Assembly: GCF_004382795.1 (NCBI RefSeq)
Contig: NZ_SMSG01000007.1
Span: 1 to 64,000 of the forward strand
From: Cumulibacter soli
GTDB lineage: Bacteria > Actinomycetota > Actinomycetes > Mycobacteriales > Antricoccaceae
Direction: 5' to 3'
DNA length: 64,000 nucleotides
Each line of letters begins with the position of its first letter. Position 1 is the stretch's first letter. The position numbers and the translations under genes are program-made. The notes below the pieces were generated by a model that did not search any database, had not been told where the DNA came from, and was given only the letters and a program-made list of their open reading frames with translations. Positions 7,780 through 15,892 of the stretch are shown in pieces.

Positions 7780-9116
7780 CAGCGTCCCCGATCCATCGGG
7801 ATGACCCGCGGCGTGCCCTCGGGCCACTCCACGTGCGCTTCCTGTAACGCGTTGATGGATTCGTCGTCCATCTGCAGGATCTCCTTCAAGATGTACTCGT
7901 TGTCCTGGCCCAGCAGCGGCCATGTGGGGTGCACTGACGCTGGCGATTCCGACAACTTCATCGCCGGGGTTTCCCATAACCGTTTGCCCAGCAAGGGATG
8001 CTCGAGCTCCACCATGAAATCCCGGCATTGAAGCTGCGGATCCTGCTCCACGATTTGCTCGAACGTCTGCATCGCACCGGCAGGGATACCGCGTGCCTGA
8101 AGCAGGTACATCAATTCCATCTTGTCGTACTGCATCGTCCATTCCGCAACGTGACGATCCAGGTCGTCCTGGTGCGCGATCCGGCTGTCCATCGTTGCGA
8201 ACCGGTCCTCCTCTGCCCACGCCGGCGAGGACATGACGGACTTCAACGACGACCAATGCTCGTCATTGAGCACCGTTATTGCGCAATAGTCCCAGTCGGC
8301 GGCGCCAGCTGTTGGATAGCAGTTGTACGGAGCACCGACCTCACCTCGAAGACCGACGGCTGCGTCGGCACCCGGCCAGACACTACGGTTTCCCGGCGGA
8401 ACACCGACCCTGCCGCCGCCCCGGCGATTCACCGTCGAGTCCAGCATTCCCGCACCGCTCAACGCGAGTCCACTTTCCACCTGCGAGATATCGACGTACT
8501 GCCCCTGCCCGGTTTTCTTCCTGTGGTACAGCGCCATCATCGCCGCAAGCGCGCCGTGATAGCCACCCATGACATCCATATATGAGAAGCCGATTCCCGC
8601 CGGGGATCGACCGGGCAGGCCAGATAGCCCGGTCAGACCGTTGAACGACTGTGCTGTCGGGCCCCACGTGTCATAACTCTGGTAGCGCCCAGAGTGTCCG
8701 AACCCAGAAAGGCTCACATAGATGATTTCCGGATTGAGCTCGCGCATCCGCTCGTAGGTCAGCCCCCAACGATCCAGGACGCCCGCCGAGAAGGATTCGG
8801 TGACCATGTCCACCCGCGCGATAAGGTCCGCCGCGATTTTCCGCCCCTCTTCGGAGCGCATATCGATCGAAAGGCCGCGTTTTCCAGGATTTACCGTGGC
8901 AAAGAAACAGGCACTGTCCAGTGTCGCCGGCACATCGTTAGCGATCATCGTCTTACGCATCATGTCGGGGCGATCCGGCCATTCAACCTTAATGACCTCC
9001 GCGCCAAATGCGGCCAAAAACGCGGTAATTGTTGGCCCTGCGACACTCCACGTGAAATCGAGGACGCGGATTCCATCAAGCGCTTTACCCGCGCATTGCG
9101 TTCCTTCTACGCTCAT
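7776..9116 (-). CDS. Family III (CaiB/BaiF) CoA-transferase, catalytic subunit
   Basis: This is a 446-residue family III CoA-transferase. It shows LDGIRVLDFTWSVAGP at the N-terminus, FGAEVIKVEWPDRPD, NPGKRGLSIDM and the active-site region GFSYMDVMGGY, with the candidate nucleophile Asp181. I prefer the ATG at 9116, which follows GAGGAG and GAGGT; an in-frame ATG at 9140 would add eight residues. It is the first gene of a two-gene operon with the Asp-less homologue at 6553. The divergent thiolase-like and DUF35 genes beyond a 244-base gap suggest one pathway. The substrate is unknown; benzylsuccinate-type or carnitine-type acids are possible by analogy. Confidence 0.88.
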   Translation of the reverse strand: MSVEGTQCAGKALDGIRVLDFTWSVAGPTITAFLAAFGAEVIKVEWPDRPDMMRKTMIANDVPATLDSACFFATVNPGKRGLSIDMRSEEGRKIAADLIARVDMVTESFSAGVLDRWGLTYERMRELNPEIIYVSLSGFGHSGRYQSYDTWGPTAQSFNGLTGLSGLPGRSPAGIGFSYMDVMGGYHGALAAMMALYHRKKTGQGQYVDISQVESGLALSGAGMLDSTVNRRGGGRVGVPPGNRSVWPGADAAVGLRGEVGAPYNCYPTAGAADWDYCAITVLNDEHWSSLKSVMSSPAWAEEDRFATMDSRIAHQDDLDRHVAEWTMQYDKMELMYLLQARGIPAGAMQTFEQIVEQDPQLQCRDFMVELEHPLLGKRLWETPAMKLSESPASVHPTWPLLGQDNEYILKEILQMDDESINALQEAHVEWPEGTPRVIPMDRGRW

Positions 9117-9360
9117 ACCTCGACTCCTCGGGCGCGCCACTAGTTGGGCGGAGACTTAAGTCCGCTGAGAGATTCTCGATCGCTTCATCGCGAAGCCGTT
9201 TTTTGACTGTGACAGCCCACACCATCGATGTCCAGCGCGGAATAGGCAACACCGATGTTGACGAAAACGCAACAGGTCGCCGTCGATAAGTCCGATAGTG
9301 TCCTGGCGAGCGGGAGCGGGTTCTCGCGAAGGTTAGTTCCGGGGATTGGAGTTCGCGGCT

Positions 9361-10569
9361 ATGGCAGCGACGGGATTACGGGGCGAGGCCGCAATAATCG
9401 GCCTTGTTGAACTACCACCACAGCGCAAGTCGACCAGAGCACCGCGTTTCCCCATGGAACAGTGGGCTGAGCTGGCGAAAGCCGCGCTCGATGACGCCGG
9501 CATCGATGCGAGCGCGGTCAACGGCCTGATCTGCGGGCCCATTACCGAGTCCGACCGCTTCGTCCCCTCCACGCTCGCCGAGTACGTCGGGATTCCCAAT
9601 AACTTTGGCGAACTCGTCGATCTCGGCGGGGCGACTGCCGCTGGGATGGTGTGGCGCGCGGCGGCAGCCATCGAGCTCGGACTATGTGACGTCGTCCTGG
9701 CAATCACGCCCGGTTCAGCGATTCAGCCGCGCCCGCCAGAGTCACAAAAGCCCAAGCGACTCCCGTGGCTCGGCGCGTCGAGCAACAACTTCGGCTCGCC
9801 CCAGGCGGAGTTCGAAATTCCATACGGAAACCTAGGCCAGAACGGGCCGTACGCACAGATCGCTCGCCGGTACGCCGCCGAGTTCGGCTACGACCCGAGC
9901 GCCATCGCGCGCATCTCTGTGGACCAGCGCACGAACGCCTGCGCAACACCTGACGCGGTCTTCTACGGTTCGCCGATCACCGTTGAGGATGTCCTCGCGA
10001 GCCCGATGGTGTCCGACCCGCTACACCTGCTCGAAGTGGTCATGCCCTGCCACGGTGGCGCGGGAGTGGTGATCGCCAGCGCCGACATCGCGGAGAAGTC
10101 CAAACATCGCCCGGTGCGAATTACCGGGTTCGGCGAGCACGTTTCGTATAAGACCCCGACGTACGCCGACGACCTGCTGCGATCGCCGGTATCAAAATCC
10201 GCACCCATGGCGATCGACATGGCCGGTATCGACCGTGCGGACATCGACATCGCTTCTATCTACGATTGCTACACAATTACTGTGCTGATGAGCCTCGAGG
10301 ACGCCGGATTCTGCGAAAAGGGTCGCGGTATGGATTTCGTTCGAGATCACGACCTCACGTACCGAGGCGATTTTCCGCTAAACACCTCCGGCGGGCAATT
10401 ATCTTTCGGCCAGGCCGGTATGGCGGGTGGAATGCATCATGTGTGCGACGCGACCCGACAAGTGATGGGTCGCGCCAGCGCACAAGTCCAAGACTGCAAT
10501 ACGGCATTTGTCACCGGCAACGGCGGAATAATGAGCGAACAGGTCGCTCTCATACTCGAAGGGGCTTAG
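9361..10569 (+). CDS. Thiolase-fold protein (lipid-transfer/SCP-x-like), catalytic residues missing
   Basis: This 402-residue protein has the thiolase fold of the SCP-x/lipid-transfer branch: LAKAALDDAGIDASAVNGLICG, then DIDIASIYDCYTITVLMSLED, then NTSGGQLSFGQAGMAGGMHH. The usual nucleophilic Cys region reads LVDLGGATAAG (around residue 89). The GHP motif is GQA and the C-terminal CxG is TGN, so all three classical catalytic residues look absent. Relatives in this branch include steroid side-chain aldolases, which act with a DUF35 partner, and the next gene encodes a DUF35 protein. I expect a retro-aldol or similar CoA-ester reaction rather than thiolysis. The ATG at 9361 has GGAG nine bases upstream; a TTG at 9346 is less likely. 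Confidence 0.85.
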   Translation: MAATGLRGEAAIIGLVELPPQRKSTRAPRFPMEQWAELAKAALDDAGIDASAVNGLICGPITESDRFVPSTLAEYVGIPNNFGELVDLGGATAAGMVWRAAAAIELGLCDVVLAITPGSAIQPRPPESQKPKRLPWLGASSNNFGSPQAEFEIPYGNLGQNGPYAQIARRYAAEFGYDPSAIARISVDQRTNACATPDAVFYGSPITVEDVLASPMVSDPLHLLEVVMPCHGGAGVVIASADIAEKSKHRPVRITGFGEHVSYKTPTYADDLLRSPVSKSAPMAIDMAGIDRADIDIASIYDCYTITVLMSLEDAGFCEKGRGMDFVRDHDLTYRGDFPLNTSGGQLSFGQAGMAGGMHHVCDATRQVMGRASAQVQDCNTAFVTGNGGIMSEQVALILEGA

Positions 10570-10570
10570 C

Positions 10571-10984
10571 GTGGATCTCCTCAATTCTCGACCAATGCCG
10601 AGTCCGACACCTACTTCGCAGCCATTCTGGGATTCGCTGCGCGAGCATCGGATTCGAATCCAATACTCGCCCTCATCGGGGAGTTACGTATTTTACCCCC
10701 GCGTCGTAGCGCCCGGAACACTCGCGGACGACCTTGAGTGGCGCGAGATCGACGGCATGGGAACTCTTTACACATTCACCGTCGCCGACCGCCCGACTGC
10801 GCCGCCATGGCAAGGAGCATCACCCCAACTGCTCGCGGTCGTTGAGTGGGACGAAGGTCCGCGGTTCTCCACAGAATTGGTCGACATCGAACCCGACAGA
10901 ATCGAAATCGGGATGCGGGTGGCTCCGGTGTTTTGCGATGTTCCGGACCAGCAGATAACTCTGCTGCGATACAAGCCCGCCTGA
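10571..10984 (+). CDS. DUF35 OB-fold protein lacking its zinc ribbon cysteines
   Basis: This 137-residue protein matches DUF35/OB-fold proteins, which partner thiolase-fold enzymes. The OB part is clear (DLEWREIDGMGTLYTFTVADRP, TELVDIEPDRIEIGMRV). Family members begin with a four-Cys zinc ribbon. Here the same segment, IQYSPSSGSYVFYPRVVAPG, aligns without gaps but has Ser33, Ser36, Ala47 and Thr50 where the cysteines belong. The GTG start is one base after the stop of the thiolase-like gene, so the two are co-translated and probably form a complex. Loss of zinc may go with the altered active site of the partner. Confidence 0.85.
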   Translation: MDLLNSRPMPSPTPTSQPFWDSLREHRIRIQYSPSSGSYVFYPRVVAPGTLADDLEWREIDGMGTLYTFTVADRPTAPPWQGASPQLLAVVEWDEGPRFSTELVDIEPDRIEIGMRVAPVFCDVPDQQITLLRYKPA

Positions 10985-11033
10985 TCACCGTCCGGCTCAC
11001 ACCTGCGATCCCTGCGTCGAAAGGAAAACAATC

Positions 11034-12611
11034 ATGGGGCGGTCAGCATCTTTGACTGCAGCGCTACTGGGCGTTGGCTTGATCCTGGCCGGATGCGGTG
11101 ACGCACCGAGCAACGAGACTGCAGACGTAGGTGAGTATCCGTTCGAACTGCCGCTCGAGGATGACTTCGATCCGAACGCCGAGTTCCGGTACGGATACAA
11201 CACCGTCTTGTCAGGATGGGACCCGACCAAGAGCGTGAGCGGCGCTGAACTGGTCTGGTATGCACCGGTATACGACCGGCTGTTGTGGGTGGATGAGAAC
11301 GGCGAATTGCAGCCGATGTTGGCCACGCAGTGGGAGCCGTCCGAAGACCTGTCCTCATTGACGCTGACGCTCCGGGAGGGCCTCACCTTCTCGGACGGGG
11401 CGCCGTTCAATGCCGAAGCGGTCAAGTTCAACATCGAGCGAACGGCAGCCGAAGAGAGCACCCTTGCCGGGGAGCTACAGCAAGTCAGCAGCGTTGAGGT
11501 CGTCGACGAGTACGTCGTGAAAATCAACGTGACCGGCGGCCTCGGCTCGTTATCGGTCGCCTTGGCGGCACGTCCTGGGATCATGGTGTCGCCGGAGGCG
11601 GTGGAGTCCGGTTCGCTCGATGATGCACCAGCCGGAATCGGCCCGTACGTGATGACCGAAACGGTCGCGGGCGACTACGCGACGTTCGAAAAGTCGGCGG
11701 ACTACTGGGCTCCAGAGGCGCAGAACGTCGCCAAGCGGACCTACCAGTACATGCCGGATGACCAGACACGCTACAACGCGTTGGCCAGCGGCGAGGTGGA
11801 CGGCGTGTCGATGTCACCGACGATGCTCGACGACGCCCAGCGCGCCGGCCTGCAATCGACGGCTCGCCCGACCGGGCTTTTCCTCTTCCTCGCGCTGAAC
11901 TCCGCCGAGGGCGAGTTGGACAACCCGGAGGTGATGAAGGCGATCAACATGGCGATCGATCGAGAGGCCATCTCCGATGGGCTCTATGACGGACTGTGCG
12001 TACCGCAAATACAGCCCTTTGCCCAAGACAGCCCCGGTTACAGCGACGACCTCGGCCCAGGATTGGACGTTTTCCCGTATGACCCGGATGCGGCCAAGGA
12101 AATCCTCGCCGAGCAGGGTGTGGAGAGTCTGTCGCTCAGCGCAGTGACTCCCAACGTCACGATCTACACGAAATTTGCCGAAGCCGTTCAAGCGCAACTC
12201 GGCGACATCGGCATCGACGTTTCAGTCTCGCCCAAACCCTCGGCCCAGATCGTCGAAGACTTCACCATCACCAAGTCAGAGAACGCCATGGCGTCGGTCT
12301 ACACCGGGATCGCCGACCCCGACGGGGTCGTTCAGCAGTTCCTGACACCCGAGGCGCGGTACAACCCCGGCGGAACGACCTACGACACGCTGATCGAACT
12401 CGCCGAGCAGGGTGCTGCTCCGGTGGATCCTGCCGAGCGGAACGCTGCCTATGTCAAATTCATGGACGCGTGGGCAGATGCGCCACCGCACGTCGTCCCA
12501 GCCTGCATGATCTACATCGCGGCCTCGTTCAGCGAGGAGGTCTCGGGTGTGCTGCAAACAGCCGGCGGGATCACCGATCTCTTGCGCAACGTGGCAATAA
12601 CTCCCGCCTGA
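11034..12611 (+). CDS. ABC transporter substrate-binding lipoprotein, family 5 (peptide/nickel type)
   Basis: This 525-residue secreted protein has a lipoprotein signal peptide ending in LILAGC, with Cys21 as the lipidation site. The mature part matches DppA/OppA-type binding proteins: YAPVYDRLLWVDENGELQPMLATQWEPS near the N-terminus and LTLREGLTFSDGAPFNAEAVKFNIER. It would catch a small molecule outside the membrane. No permease or ATPase gene is adjacent, so it must use a transporter encoded elsewhere. It lies 49 bases after the DUF35 gene on the same strand and may deliver the substrate of that CoA pathway. AAAGGA before the ATG is a good ribosome binding site. Confidence 0.9.
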   Translation: MGRSASLTAALLGVGLILAGCGDAPSNETADVGEYPFELPLEDDFDPNAEFRYGYNTVLSGWDPTKSVSGAELVWYAPVYDRLLWVDENGELQPMLATQWEPSEDLSSLTLTLREGLTFSDGAPFNAEAVKFNIERTAAEESTLAGELQQVSSVEVVDEYVVKINVTGGLGSLSVALAARPGIMVSPEAVESGSLDDAPAGIGPYVMTETVAGDYATFEKSADYWAPEAQNVAKRTYQYMPDDQTRYNALASGEVDGVSMSPTMLDDAQRAGLQSTARPTGLFLFLALNSAEGELDNPEVMKAINMAIDREAISDGLYDGLCVPQIQPFAQDSPGYSDDLGPGLDVFPYDPDAAKEILAEQGVESLSLSAVTPNVTIYTKFAEAVQAQLGDIGIDVSVSPKPSAQIVEDFTITKSENAMASVYTGIADPDGVVQQFLTPEARYNPGGTTYDTLIELAEQGAAPVDPAERNAAYVKFMDAWADAPPHVVPACMIYIAASFSEEVSGVLQTAGGITDLLRNVAITPA

Positions 12612-12634
12612 GCGGACTCGAATCATCACCCGCA

Positions 12635-12679
12635 GCGGACTACCGTACGAAAATGGACATTTTTCGTACGGTAGTCCGC
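12635..12679. promoter_or_regulatory. Perfect 19-bp inverted repeat between the lipoprotein and LysR genes
   Basis: The arms 12635-12653 and 12661-12679 are exact reverse complements, starting GCGGACTACCGTACG, with a 7-base loop TGGACAT. The hairpin lies 23 bases after the lipoprotein stop and just before the LysR gene. It has no T-run after it, so it is not a textbook terminator. A stem-loop stopping the upstream message or an operator for the LysR protein are both possible. Confidence 0.75.
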
Positions 12680-12726
12680 CGCACTTGGTCCTCCAGCCGC
12701 GGGCGCGGAGTGGACCCGGTGAAGCG

Positions 12727-13653
12727 TTGAACATCGAAGAGATCCGTAGCTTCGTCGCGATCGTCACCGCGGGCAGTCTGGGTCGCGCCGCCCCGCAACT
12801 ATTCGTGTCCCGCTCTGCGCTCAGCAGGCGAATTCGTGACCTCGAGAATCGCCTGTCGGTCGACCTATTCGACCGCACCGCGAAGGGTATGTCGTTAACC
12901 GCAGCCGGCGACAGGTTCCTCGTGCACGCCGAAAGGTTGGTGGAGGCCTACGACGACCTGCAGAGGCATGCGACCAACCTGGTCGGCGCGCCATCGCGGG
13001 TACGAGTGGGGATCGGTCCGGCTATGAACGCGTGGCTCCGAGACCGAGTGATGACCACTATTCGCGCACGCTGCGGAACAATGTCGATCGAACTAGTACC
13101 CGGATCGAACCTGGGATTGATTCGGAGTTTGCACGATAAGGAGATCGACCTCGCGCTGCTGCATCAGCGCCCGATTTCTCCCCAGATATGTTCCGAACGC
13201 ATTCTCGAACAACCCACGTTGATCGCCCTCGCGAAGAGTCTGCCGCTGGCGCACGCCAGGAGCATTTCGTTACGCGATCTGCGAGAGTTGCCGTTCGTCA
13301 CCTCGTCTGCGCTGCATTCGGGGACGCCGATGTACTACGCCGCCCTCCGATCGCTGCTCGAGGAGGCCGGCGTCGCGCGGACTATCGACGTGGGGCCGCC
13401 GGACTGGTTCGCCATTCGCGACCATGTGGTCGGCGGATCCGGGTTCACCATCGCTGCTATCTCCCCCGAGTCGAACGAGCCGGGCGCGCTCTGGGACTCC
13501 GCGACCGTCGTTCGCGAGGTGTCCGATCTGCACCTCAGCCTGAACACGTTCATCGCCTGGAACAGTTCCCTGCCAAGCACCGACGGCGTCCTCGGCCGCT
13601 TGGTACAGCCGGTAGTCGACGAGTTCAGCGGCTCCTCCCGGTTGAGCGCCTGA
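12727..13653 (+). CDS. LysR family transcriptional regulator
   Basis: This 308-residue LysR protein starts with the family helix-turn-helix (IEEIRSFVAIVTAGSLGRAA, then VSRSALSRRIRDLENRL). An effector domain follows, beginning about residue 90 with RVRVGIGPAMNAW. LysR proteins usually activate nearby pathway genes when bound to a pathway metabolite. I chose the TTG at 12727, directly before the conserved domain; a TTG at 12685 lies only six bases after the 19-bp palindrome and would add 14 poorly conserved residues. Its location at the end of the CoA-transferase/thiolase-like/DUF35/lipoprotein cluster makes it the candidate regulator. The PH-like gene follows convergently with no gap. Confidence 0.9.
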   Translation: MNIEEIRSFVAIVTAGSLGRAAPQLFVSRSALSRRIRDLENRLSVDLFDRTAKGMSLTAAGDRFLVHAERLVEAYDDLQRHATNLVGAPSRVRVGIGPAMNAWLRDRVMTTIRARCGTMSIELVPGSNLGLIRSLHDKEIDLALLHQRPISPQICSERILEQPTLIALAKSLPLAHARSISLRDLRELPFVTSSALHSGTPMYYAALRSLLEEAGVARTIDVGPPDWFAIRDHVVGGSGFTIAAISPESNEPGALWDSATVVREVSDLHLSLNTFIAWNSSLPSTDGVLGRLVQPVVDEFSGSSRLSA

Positions 13654-14157
13654 TCACGGCGACCGGTACCCGCCAGCGTGGTTCCAGCACTCGGTGAGAT
13701 AGCCGAGCAGGTAGCGACCACCCTGCAATTGGCGAGTCTGGATTTGGAACGTTTTCGTTCGCGTCTTCGAGCCGTCTTTCTTGGTGCGCCCATTCGGAGT
13801 CTTGATGTCAATCGCACCGCGAATGCCAGGGCGAATCTCGGAGATGTCCGCCCACGGAATCAGTACGTAACCCATCTGCAGTCGGGTGATGCCCGTGTCG
13901 TCAACGCGCAGCATCGGCTTCGGCACATACGCGAATGCCAGCCAAAACATGGCCAGACCGATTACGGCGAACACCGCGCCGATCGCGAGGACGCCGCCCT
14001 CTTCAACGCCCTCGCCGCCCCACGTGGCGACCGGCATCACGATGCCCAGGGCTAACATGAGCGCTCCGCTGCCGATGCACAGGTACTTCAGCGCGTTCGA
14101 ACGCAGAATTCCTGCCGTTCCCGGTTCGATTTCCTTCGCCCACTGCGGCACCTGCAT
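13654..14157 (-). CDS. Membrane protein with a C-terminal PH-like domain
   Basis: This 167-residue protein has two hydrophobic helices (about residues 24-44 and 54-77; ALMLALGIVMP and LAIGAVFAVIGLAMFWLAF). A soluble C-terminal part follows that resembles bacterial PH-like domains: PMLRVDDTGITRLQMGYVLIPWADISEI. Such proteins are membrane-anchored and mostly uncharacterised. I prefer the ATG at 14157, with GGGGTG a few bases upstream, over a TTG at 14193. The stop abuts the LysR stop convergently. The next minus-strand gene upstream is PadR, 54 bases away. Function unknown. Confidence 0.65.
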   Translation of the reverse strand: MQVPQWAKEIEPGTAGILRSNALKYLCIGSGALMLALGIVMPVATWGGEGVEEGGVLAIGAVFAVIGLAMFWLAFAYVPKPMLRVDDTGITRLQMGYVLIPWADISEIRPGIRGAIDIKTPNGRTKKDGSKTRTKTFQIQTRQLQGGRYLLGYLTECWNHAGGYRSP

Positions 14158-14211
14158 CGCACACCCCGATTCGGCTCGCCGAACAGCCGTCAAGTGCGCA
14201 TAGCCTAGCGG

Positions 14212-14739
14212 CTATTCGAGCGCCGCGAGTGATTCACGGCACCATTCGACCCACATTCGTTCCGTGGCGATTCCGGCGCGCAACACCATCAACTGCATCC
14301 GCGAGCGCGGATCTAGGCCATCAGCGAACTGCTTGCGCTCGATATCGACGTACTGTGCGAGCCTCGCCTCGTGCCGCTGAAGATGCTCCCGCAGTAGCGG
14401 CCTGATGTCGACGTCCCCGAGCGCGGAGGCGGCCCGAATCTGCACCATCAACGGGTCACGTCGCTTCGGCGCGTCCATCACTTGCAGCGACCAGTCACGC
14501 AATTCGTCGGTCCCGGCCGGCAGGACGGCGAACGTACGCGGATTCCCCCTCCCCGGGGGCTCCGGGCAATCGAGCACCGCGATCAACCCGGCGTCCAGCA
14601 ATTTGTCGAGTTCCCGGTAGATCTGCTGGTGCGTCGCAGGCCAGAAGTAGCCAATCGATCTATCGAAGCGACGCGCCAGCTCGATCCCGGTCGAGGACTT
14701 CTCGGTTAGTGCCGTCAGGATCGCGAAGCGCAGCGACAT
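14212..14739 (-). CDS. PadR family transcriptional regulator
   Basis: This 175-residue protein has the PadR winged helix at the N-terminus (SLRFAILTALTEKSSTGIELARRF, then ATHQQIYRELDKLLDAGLI). The usual helical C-terminal dimerisation part follows (REHLQRHEARLAQYVDIER). PadR proteins are mostly repressors of detoxification or catabolic genes. The ATG overlaps the stop of the upstream NMO gene by one base (TGATG), so it is translationally coupled to it. This points to autoregulation through a promoter upstream of the NMO gene, where a TGCAAC-AA-GTTGCA palindrome lies. Confidence 0.92.
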   Translation of the reverse strand: MSLRFAILTALTEKSSTGIELARRFDRSIGYFWPATHQQIYRELDKLLDAGLIAVLDCPEPPGRGNPRTFAVLPAGTDELRDWSLQVMDAPKRRDPLMVQIRAASALGDVDIRPLLREHLQRHEARLAQYVDIERKQFADGLDPRSRMQLMVLRAGIATERMWVEWCRESLAALE

Positions 14740-15704
14740 CAGGCGCCGACGAGCGCCTGACGTGCCACGTCGTACTCGTTACGCATCCGCTCCACGAATT
14801 CGGCCACCGGCTTCACACCATCGAGTACGCCGACACCCTGACCGCTGCCCCAGATGTCTTTCCAGGCCTTCGCCTTCATGTTGCCGCCGGAGCCGAAGTT
14901 CATCTTCGACGGGTCCGAGGTCGGCAGATCGTCGGGGTCAAGACCTGCATTCACGATCGACTTACGCAGGTAGTTGCCGTGCACCCCCGTGAACAGGTTG
15001 CTGTAGACGATGTCAGCGGCGCCAGATTCCACCAGCATGGCCTTGTACCGCGGGTCCGCGTTCGCCTCCTCGGTAGCGATGAACGCCGATCCGATGTACG
15101 CCATGTCGGCACCAGCAGCCTGCGCGGCGAGAACGTTGCGCCCGTGCGCGATCGAGCCCGACAGCAGCAGCGGACCGTCGAACCATTCACGGATCTCTTG
15201 CAGAAGGGCAAATGGAGACTGAGTGCCAGCGTGGCCACCCGCTCCGGCCGCGACGGCGATCAGACCGTCGGCGCCCTTCTCGATCGCCTTGTGCGCGAAC
15301 TCGTTGTTGATGACGTCGTGCAGCACGATTCCGCCGTACGAGTGGATCGCGTCGTACACCTCCGTACGCGCGCCGAGGGAGGTGATCACGATCGGCACCT
15401 TGAAGTCGACGCAGGACTGAACGTCGGCATCGAGGCGATCATTCGAGCGGTGCACGATCTGGTTCACGGCGTACGGCGCTACCGGCTTCTCGGGATGCTG
15501 GGCGGCGTACTGCCCGAGTTCGTCCTCGATCCGCTGCAACCACTCGTTCAGCAGCGGCTGTGGGCGCGCGTTGAGCGCGGGGAACGAGCCGATAACGCCG
15601 GCCTTGCACTGCGCGATCACGAGCTCGGGGCCCGAGACGATGAACAGCGGAGAGCCCATCACAGGGAGGGCCAGCGGACGGGTCAAGATTTCAGGAAGTG
15701 CCAC
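14739..15704 (-). CDS. Nitronate monooxygenase family flavoprotein
   Basis: This 321-residue TIM-barrel FMN protein belongs to the NMO/2-nitropropane dioxygenase family. It has LPVMGSPLFIVSGPELVIAQ near the N-terminus and the catalytic-His motif VAAGAGGHAG. The phosphate-binding end shows GSIAHGRNVLAAQAAGADMA. NMOs oxidise propionate-3-nitronate and other nitronates with oxygen. The start is the GTG at 15704 after TTGGGGGA; a longer frame to 15758 has no extra homology. It forms an operon with the PadR gene, and the palindrome at 15764 is probably its operator. Confidence 0.88.
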   Translation of the reverse strand: MALPEILTRPLALPVMGSPLFIVSGPELVIAQCKAGVIGSFPALNARPQPLLNEWLQRIEDELGQYAAQHPEKPVAPYAVNQIVHRSNDRLDADVQSCVDFKVPIVITSLGARTEVYDAIHSYGGIVLHDVINNEFAHKAIEKGADGLIAVAAGAGGHAGTQSPFALLQEIREWFDGPLLLSGSIAHGRNVLAAQAAGADMAYIGSAFIATEEANADPRYKAMLVESGAADIVYSNLFTGVHGNYLRKSIVNAGLDPDDLPTSDPSKMNFGSGGNMKAKAWKDIWGSGQGVGVLDGVKPVAEFVERMRNEYDVARQALVGA

Positions 15705-15763
15705 GGTGTTCCCCCAAGGAGTGCGGTTCGTTGCACTCAATGTAGGCAGCACTCCCACCTTTA

Positions 15764-15777
15764 TGCAACAAGTTGCA
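15764..15777. promoter_or_regulatory. Candidate PadR operator upstream of the NMO-PadR operon
   Basis: TGCAAC-AA-GTTGCA is a perfect palindrome 60 bases upstream of the NMO start. A second half-site GTTGCAC lies at 15730-15736, matching the GTTGCAC at 15772-15778. The position and symmetry suit autorepression of the operon by its own PadR protein. Binding is inferred from layout. Confidence 0.5.
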
Positions 15778-15824
15778 CAGACAGTGAGACCGTCATCACT
15801 GCGGATTCATAGTCGACAAAAGCA

Positions 15825-15881
15825 TCTGCGGGGCAGCGAATAACGCTAACCGGCGATTAGCGTTACCCACTGCCCCGCAGA
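15825..15881 (-). terminator. Nested hairpin after the SDR gene, terminator-like
   Basis: The outer arms TCTGCGGGGCAG (15825-15836) and their exact complement (15870-15881) enclose inner arms TAACGCTAA (15841-15849) and TTAGCGTTA (15857-15865). On the minus strand the structure begins 12 bases after the SDR stop and is followed by GCTTTTG, which suits a terminator. It also shields the NMO promoter from read-through. Confidence 0.65.
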
Positions 15882-15892
15882 AGGGCGGAAAA

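Noticed and set aside
14709-15812. 367-residue plus-strand frame opposite the NMO and PadR genes
   Set aside because: The opposite strand carries two recognisable families with coupled stop/start; this frame is rich in Arg, His and Val and has no domain.
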